Below, in pieces: positions 16,603 to 20,977 of a stretch of DNA of 20,977 nt. The stretch is from JARKQH01 sp964631605 (GTDB lineage: Bacteria; Verrucomicrobiota; Verrucomicrobiia; Limisphaerales; UBA8199). The notes under the pieces were generated by a model, which saw only the letters and a list, made by a program, of their open reading frames with translations, ran no database searches and was not told the DNA's origin. Every line of letters starts with the position of its first letter. The stretch's first letter is position 1. The position numbers and the translations under genes were made by a program. Location: the NCBI GenBank assembly GCA_964631605.1, contig CAZVYG010000085.1:1-20977 (forward strand), written 5' to 3'.

Positions 16603-19353
16603 GTCAGGATGCGGAGACTGAATCTGGCAGGCCGCTTGTGTGGGGTTGCGCTGGTGCTGGTGATTCTCGGGCCCGGTTGCGCCCCCTACACGCAGCGAGC
16701 AGACCCGCCGCAGCCCGTCGGGCGGGTGGCCGGCAATATGTACCAAACGCCCGTCGGCCAGCTTTTGACCCCAGCCGGTTTGCAAGTCGAGCTGCCCGGC
16801 ATGCGTCCCCAGTCGCTGGCCCTCAGCCCCGACGGCCGCCTGCTGGCCACCGCCGGCAAAAACCACACCCTCGTTCTGATGGATCCCTCGACCGGTTCGA
16901 TCCTCCAGAGCATCCCACTTTCGACTTCCAAAACCAACGCGACCCCCGCCGGCGATTCTTCAAACCCAATGTCCGACGGCCCTGAGACGCTGACCGCCCA
17001 AATGAGCTTTTCCGGCCTGGTCTTCTCCCCCGATGGCCGGCGCATTTACCTGTCGAACACGGGCGGAACCGTTTGGATGTTTCCCCTCGATGAGCATGGC
17101 CGGGCCGGACAGCCCCGCGTTTTGCAAGTCCCCGACGCCAACGTCCCCGGGCAAAAACACGAACTCCCCACCGGCCTCGCCCTCTCGCCAGACGGCCGGC
17201 GCCTCTACGTCGCCGGCAACCTGGGCAACCGCCTGCATGAGCTGGACGCCACCACCGGCAAATCCCTGCGCTCGTGGGAGACCGGCGTCGCCCCTTGCGA
17301 CGTCGTCCTTGCCGGCGACAAAGCCTACGTCAGCAACCGGGGTGGGCGCCGCCCCGGTGCGGGTGACCTCAGCGCCGCCGCCGGCAAAGGCACCACGGTT
17401 CGCGTGGACCCCGTCCGTCACATCGCCAGCGAAGGCTCGGTGACTGTTATTGACCTTGCCGCGGGTCAGGTCAAAAGCGAAATTCTGGTTGGCCTCCATG
17501 CCTCCGCCCTCGCGCTCTCTCCCGGCGGCCGGCAGGTCGTCGTCGCCAACAGCGGCAGCGATACCTTGCATGTCATTGACACCCGCACCGATCGGGTTGT
17601 CGAAAAAATCTGGACCCGCCAAACCCCCGCCGATCTCTTCGGCGCTCAACCCACCGCCCTGGCTTTCGACCCTTCCGGCCGCCGGCTTTTCGTCTGCAAC
17701 GGCACCCAAAACGCCGTCGCCGTCGTTCAATTCGCCCCCGAGGCCAACGCCTCGAAAGTTGTGGGTCTGCTCCCGGTCGGCTGGTTCCCCGGCGCAATTC
17801 AGTACGACCCGTGGCGAAAGCGCCTCTGCGTCGCCAACATGCGGGGCATTGGCTCGGCCAAACGATTCCAGCCCGGCGAACCCTCCAAACTCAGCACCAA
17901 GGATTTCTTCGGCACCCTTTCGCTGGTGCCCGCACCCACCCGGCGCCAGCTCGCCGCGCACACCAAAACCGTCCTCCGCAACATCCATTACCCCCGACTT
18001 GCCGACGCCTTCCTGCCGCCGCGCCCCCATCAGCCCCCGCGTCCCGTTCCCCAACGCGTTGGCGAACCCAGTGTGTTCAAACACGTCCTTTACATTATCA
18101 AGGAAAACCGTTCCTACGACCAGATTCTCGGCGACATGCCCGAAGGCAACGGCGACCCCAGCCTTTGCATCTTCGGCGAGGCATTCACCCCCAACCAGCA
18201 CAAGATCGCCCGCGAGTTCGTCCTGCTCGATAACACCTACTGCGCCGGCGTGCAGAGCGCCGACGGCCATCAGTGGACCGACAGCGCCATCGCCAACGAA
18301 TACACGGAGCGCCAAATCACATCCGACACCCCGCGCAGTTATCCGGGCGGCAAAAGCGAGGATGGCGCCGATGCCCTGGCCTGGGCCTCGTCCGGTTTCA
18401 TTTGGGACAATGCTCTGGCCCACGGCAAAAGCTTTCGCAATTACGGGGAATGGATGCTTTCCGAGGCTGGCTGGAAGGACCCCAAACGCAAGGAGCGGGT
18501 CACTTGGAGCGACTTCTGGCGCGAACACCAATCCGGCCAGGGCCGCGTTCAACTCCGCAGCCGCCCCGCCCTCGCTTCTCTCCGCCCTCACAGCAACACC
18601 AACACCGTTGGCTGGGACCTCAAGGTCCCCGACGTCATGCGTGCCGCCGAGTTCATCCGCGAACTCCGCGAATTCGAAACCCGGGGCGGCTTTCCCAACC
18701 TTCTCCTGCTCTTCCTGCCCAATGATCACAGCGGCGGCACCCGCGGACAATACCCCACCCCCGGCGCACAGCTCGCCGACAACGACCTCGCCCTTGGCCG
18801 CGTCGTCGAAGCCGTCTCCCAAAGCCGGTTCTGGCCCGAGACCTGCCTCTTCGTAATCGAAGATGATCCCCAGGCTGGCTGGGATCACGTCAGCGGCTAC
18901 CGCACCACCTGCTTCATTGTCAGCCCCTACACCAAACGCCACCAAACCATCTCCACCCAATACAACCAAACCAGCCTCATCCGCACCATCGAACTCATCC
19001 TCGGCCTCCCGCCGATGAACCACCTCGATGCCACCGCCACCCCCATGACCGATTGTTTCACCGACCAGCCCGACTTCACCCCTTACATCTCCGTTCCCAA
19101 CCGTGTCCCACTCGACCAGCTCAATCCCGAACCCAGGAACGTCTCTCACCCCGTCCTGCGCCACGACGCCATCGTCTCCAGCCGTCTCCCCTTGGACGAG
19201 GTGGACCGCTGCCCTGAAGACCTTTTCAATCGCATCCTGTGGCGCGCCATGAAAGGTCCAGATACCCCCTATCCCGAGTGGGCGGTGAAACTTCTCGAGG
19301 ACAACGACGACGACGACAATCCACCACGCCAGAACGTGGGACGGCCTCGGTGA
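16582..19353 (+). CDS. YVTN beta-propeller / PLC-AcpA-type phosphoesterase fusion, exported
   Basis: This 923-residue protein begins with a hydrophobic export signal (about residues 11-33, LCGVALVLVILGPGC), whose Cys33 could be a lipobox, though GPG before it is not standard. Residues about 60-420 hold repeated propeller blades (LALSPDGRLLATAGKN, LVFSPDGRRIYLSNT, LALSPDGRRLYVAGN, LALSPGGRQVVVANSG, LAFDPSGRRLFVCN). Residues about 498-830 form a phosphoesterase domain: YIIKENRSYDQILGD, GVQSADGHQW (candidate nucleophile Ser559), FLPNDHSGGT and IEDDPQAGWDHVSGYR, matching metal and active-site positions of the PLC/AcpA family. The two-domain layout is known as a bifunctional YncE/phosphatase-like protein; the substrate is unknown. 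ATG 16609 is a good alternative start and gives a more ordinary signal peptide. It acts outside the cytoplasm. Confidence 0.88.
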   Translation: MPSFHYNVRMRRLNLAGRLCGVALVLVILGPGCAPYTQRADPPQPVGRVAGNMYQTPVGQLLTPAGLQVELPGMRPQSLALSPDGRLLATAGKNHTLVLMDPSTGSILQSIPLSTSKTNATPAGDSSNPMSDGPETLTAQMSFSGLVFSPDGRRIYLSNTGGTVWMFPLDEHGRAGQPRVLQVPDANVPGQKHELPTGLALSPDGRRLYVAGNLGNRLHELDATTGKSLRSWETGVAPCDVVLAGDKAYVSNRGGRRPGAGDLSAAAGKGTTVRVDPVRHIASEGSVTVIDLAAGQVKSEILVGLHASALALSPGGRQVVVANSGSDTLHVIDTRTDRVVEKIWTRQTPADLFGAQPTALAFDPSGRRLFVCNGTQNAVAVVQFAPEANASKVVGLLPVGWFPGAIQYDPWRKRLCVANMRGIGSAKRFQPGEPSKLSTKDFFGTLSLVPAPTRRQLAAHTKTVLRNIHYPRLADAFLPPRPHQPPRPVPQRVGEPSVFKHVLYIIKENRSYDQILGDMPEGNGDPSLCIFGEAFTPNQHKIAREFVLLDNTYCAGVQSADGHQWTDSAIANEYTERQITSDTPRSYPGGKSEDGADALAWASSGFIWDNALAHGKSFRNYGEWMLSEAGWKDPKRKERVTWSDFWREHQSGQGRVQLRSRPALASLRPHSNTNTVGWDLKVPDVMRAAEFIRELREFETRGGFPNLLLLFLPNDHSGGTRGQYPTPGAQLADNDLALGRVVEAVSQSRFWPETCLFVIEDDPQAGWDHVSGYRTTCFIVSPYTKRHQTISTQYNQTSLIRTIELILGLPPMNHLDATATPMTDCFTDQPDFTPYISVPNRVPLDQLNPEPRNVSHPVLRHDAIVSSRLPLDEVDRCPEDLFNRILWRAMKGPDTPYPEWAVKLLEDNDDDDNPPRQNVGRPR

Positions 19354-19439
19354 AGCCCCGCCAACTGGAAGAGCCCTTTCGCCGAAAGTGCCGCCGCAAT
19401 TAGGAGCTCGTTATATCCACGTTCTGCCCCCGCCCTCGC

Positions 19440-20273
19440 TCAAGCCTTTTCAATGCAGGCGTAGGCGTTGTGGTTATGAATGCTCTCATGGTTTTCAGCC
19501 TCAACTGAATACCAGAACACGTCCGGGTGAGCATTCAATTTCAAAGCCACATTCCGCACCAGGTCCTCGACAAATACCGGGTTCTCATACGCCCGCTCGG
19601 TGACCGCCTTCTCGTCCTGCCGTTTTAATAACGCGTAAAGCTCCGAGCTGGCCGAACTCTCAATGATCGCTATCAGATCCTCGATCCACACGGACTTTCG
19701 GGACCGGATTTTGACCGTTACTTCGCCGCGCTGATTGTGCGCCCCATAGGCGGCAATGGCCTTTGAACAGGGACAAAGGGTGGTCACCATCGCTTTGACC
19801 GTAAGCACAAAGTCAATCTCTCGCTTGCACGCGGCCGCATCGAACCGGGCCACGTAGTCCATCACACTTTCCAGGCCCGAGACCGGCGCTTTCTTGACCA
19901 TAAAGTAGGGGAATTCCACCTCCAGATGAGAAGTGGCCGCCTGGAACTTGTCCTGCATGGCGAAGAGGATGTCGTCCAGGTTCTCGACATGAATCACATT
20001 TCCATGCGCATTAAGCACCTCGAGAAAACGGCTCATGTGCGTGCCTTTGAACTCCTTGGGCAGGTCCACGAACATCCCGATGGTGGCCACGGTGTTTTGG
20101 ACGGCGTGAGCCTTGTCCTTGACCTGGATGGGAAAGCGCAGGCCGCGAACTCCCACCTTGTCAATACGGAGCTGGCGGTAGTCGCGCTCGCTTTGCTTGT
20201 CGTGCAGCGTATGGCCGGCCCCGGCGGTCCGGCGCGCGGCCGCGGGTTCGGCGTGAATGACGAACTTTGACAT
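19440..20273 (-). CDS. folE2: GTP cyclohydrolase I type 2
   Basis: FolE2 converts GTP to dihydroneopterin triphosphate at the start of folate synthesis, the zinc-independent alternative to FolE. The 277-residue protein shows the family pattern: RIDKVGVRGLRFPIQVKD near the N-terminus, MFVDLPKEFKGTHMSRF, VSGLESVMDY, the key TTLCPCSKAI (Cys167/Cys169) with GAHNQRGEVTV, and the C-terminal ENPVFVEDLVRNVALKLN and ENHESIHNHNAYACIE. The length is normal and no damage is seen. ATG 20273 is the start. It converges on the phosphoesterase gene (86-base gap) and is divergent from the nuclease-like gene, with a palindrome between. No other folate gene is adjacent. Confidence 0.97.
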   Translation of the reverse strand: MSKFVIHAEPAAARRTAGAGHTLHDKQSERDYRQLRIDKVGVRGLRFPIQVKDKAHAVQNTVATIGMFVDLPKEFKGTHMSRFLEVLNAHGNVIHVENLDDILFAMQDKFQAATSHLEVEFPYFMVKKAPVSGLESVMDYVARFDAAACKREIDFVLTVKAMVTTLCPCSKAIAAYGAHNQRGEVTVKIRSRKSVWIEDLIAIIESSASSELYALLKRQDEKAVTERAYENPVFVEDLVRNVALKLNAHPDVFWYSVEAENHESIHNHNAYACIEKA

Positions 20274-20280
20274 GACAGGA

Positions 20281-20308
20281 AGAATAGCAGCGAACCGGCG
20301 GTTTGCAA
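20281..20308 (-). promoter_or_regulatory. Candidate folE2 promoter
   Basis: On the - strand, TTGCAA (20303-20308) and TATTCT (20281-20286) are 16 bases apart, each 4/6 to the sigma70 consensus, ending just upstream of folE2. The adjacent palindrome overlaps the -35, so a bound protein could block it. This is a pattern match only. Confidence 0.35.
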
Positions 20309-20327
20309 ATCGGCCGCCGCCGATTTG
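20306..20327. promoter_or_regulatory. Perfect palindrome with 9-base arms between divergent genes
   Basis: CAAATCGGC (20306-20314) and GCCGATTTG (20319-20327) are exact reverse complements around CGCC. It lies between folE2 and the nuclease-like gene, overlapping the proposed folE2 -35 and about 5 bases from a TTGACT (20332-20337) on the other strand. This suggests an operator for a dimeric regulator; a hairpin in RNA is the alternative. It does not look like a typical Zur box. Confidence 0.5.
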
Positions 20328-20366
20328 TATTTTGACTTCGAACCGAATCCCACCACATTACCCCCC

Positions 20367-20977
20367 ATGATTATCGGTATTACCAGGCGATGGGCCTGTT
20401 GCCTTGTTGCCATCCTCCTGGCCGGCGCTTTGGCCGCGGGCGCCGCCACCTTCCGCATCGCCACGTATAATGTCGAAAACTACCTCGATGCCCCGGCCCT
20501 CGGGCGGCAGCCCAAACCGGAGGAATCCAAGGCAAAGGTCCGCGAGATGATCCGGGCCCTGAACGCGGATGTTCTCGCGCTCCAGGAAATGGGCCGCCCC
20601 AGTGCGCTGGAGGAGTTGCGCCGCTCGCTCCAATCCGAAGGGCTCGAATACCTCTATTCGGAGCACGTGTCCGGCTTTGACACCAACGTGCATGTGGCCG
20701 TGCTGAGCAGGTTCCCCATTTCGCACCGCCGTCCTCACACCAACGAAAACTTCCTCCTCGGTGGACGCCGGTTCCAAGTCAGCCGCGGCTTTGCCGAGGT
20801 GGACATCCAGGTGACTTCCAATTATTCCTTCACGCTGCTCACCGCGCACCTCAAATCCAAGCGGGTCATCCCGGAAGCGGACGAAGCCGAGATGCGCCTG
20901 GCCGAGGCCCGCCTGTTGCGCGAGAAGGTGGACGCCTTATTGTCAGCCGACCCGGAGCGAAACGTGGTGGTGCTGGG
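20367..20977 (+). CDS. Endonuclease/exonuclease/phosphatase-family protein with signal peptide (3' partial)
   Basis: Translation from ATG 20367 stays open to the right edge (203 codons), so the gene is cut. A signal peptide is clear: positive start (MIIGITRRW), then CCLVAILLAGALAAGAA. After it comes FRIATYNVENYLD, the Asn motif of the EEP (DNase I-like) fold, then LNADVLALQEMG with the catalytic Glu, HVAVLSRFPI and LLTAHLKSKR. The edge falls at RNVVVLG, where the next conserved DFN motif is expected. The family includes nucleases and phosphodiesterases; the exported form suggests extracellular or periplasmic action. It is divergent from folE2. The substrate is not predictable. Confidence 0.85.
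   Translation, partial: MIIGITRRWACCLVAILLAGALAAGAATFRIATYNVENYLDAPALGRQPKPEESKAKVREMIRALNADVLALQEMGRPSALEELRRSLQSEGLEYLYSEHVSGFDTNVHVAVLSRFPISHRRPHTNENFLLGGRRFQVSRGFAEVDIQVTSNYSFTLLTAHLKSKRVIPEADEAEMRLAEARLLREKVDALLSADPERNVVVL

Noticed and set aside
16960..19164. 734-codon open frame on the - strand opposite the phosphoesterase gene
   Set aside because: It mirrors the codon bias of a gene with propeller and phosphoesterase motifs and shows only low-complexity Gly/Val/Ala sequence.

Overview
The window looks like chromosomal DNA of a Gram-negative bacterium of the Verrucomicrobiota type (Limisphaerales/Pedosphaera-like is my best guess, made from gene content and style without any search). 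Signs are high GC, a lipopolysaccharide (Kdo/Lpt/heptose) gene set next to an HprK-HPr regulatory pair, a lone prepilin-like protein, Rhs tips, a YVTN-propeller/phosphoesterase fusion, and a gene-poor stretch built from short hairpins and 7-base repeats.

Region 1 (1-2531, + strand) is accessory DNA with visibly lower GC than the rest. It holds two consecutive Rhs C-terminal tips. Each ends in a different protein with an HExxH zinc-protease motif, and each is followed by an overlapping gene for a small secreted or membrane-anchored protein. The two tips share a 48-base core segment (46/48 identical). The second tip is split by an in-frame TAG. This resembles an array of displaced Rhs toxin tips with companion, possibly immunity, genes, and is the most interesting part of the window. 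Region 2 (2532-3303) has no credible gene and contains hairpins and a TCAGCCC tandem repeat.

Region 3 (3304-4239, - strand) has a prepilin-like protein and a small FtsB/DivIC-like protein. Region 4 (4358-6894) has an MFS transporter convergent with asparaginyl-tRNA synthetase; their stop codons overlap. Region 5 (7032-10216, + strand) has a DUF218 membrane protein, a GmhB-like HAD phosphatase and GlmS, suggesting supply of amino sugar and heptose for the envelope. A DUF554 membrane protein follows at 10526-11248.

Region 6 (11301-16450, - strand) reads like one operon: kdsA, an unusual LptC-plus-three-LptA-domain fusion, lptB, hprK, HPr and gatC. It couples Kdo synthesis and LPS transport to a PTS-type regulatory kinase and its substrate. 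Region 7 (16582-20977) has a divergently transcribed YVTN/phosphoesterase lipoprotein candidate, folE2 on the - strand, and the start of a secreted endonuclease/exonuclease/phosphatase-family gene that runs off the right edge. A perfect 9-bp-arm palindrome lies between the last two genes.

No rRNA, tRNA, CRISPR array, transposase or integrase was found. All domain names come from reading motifs, not from database searches.
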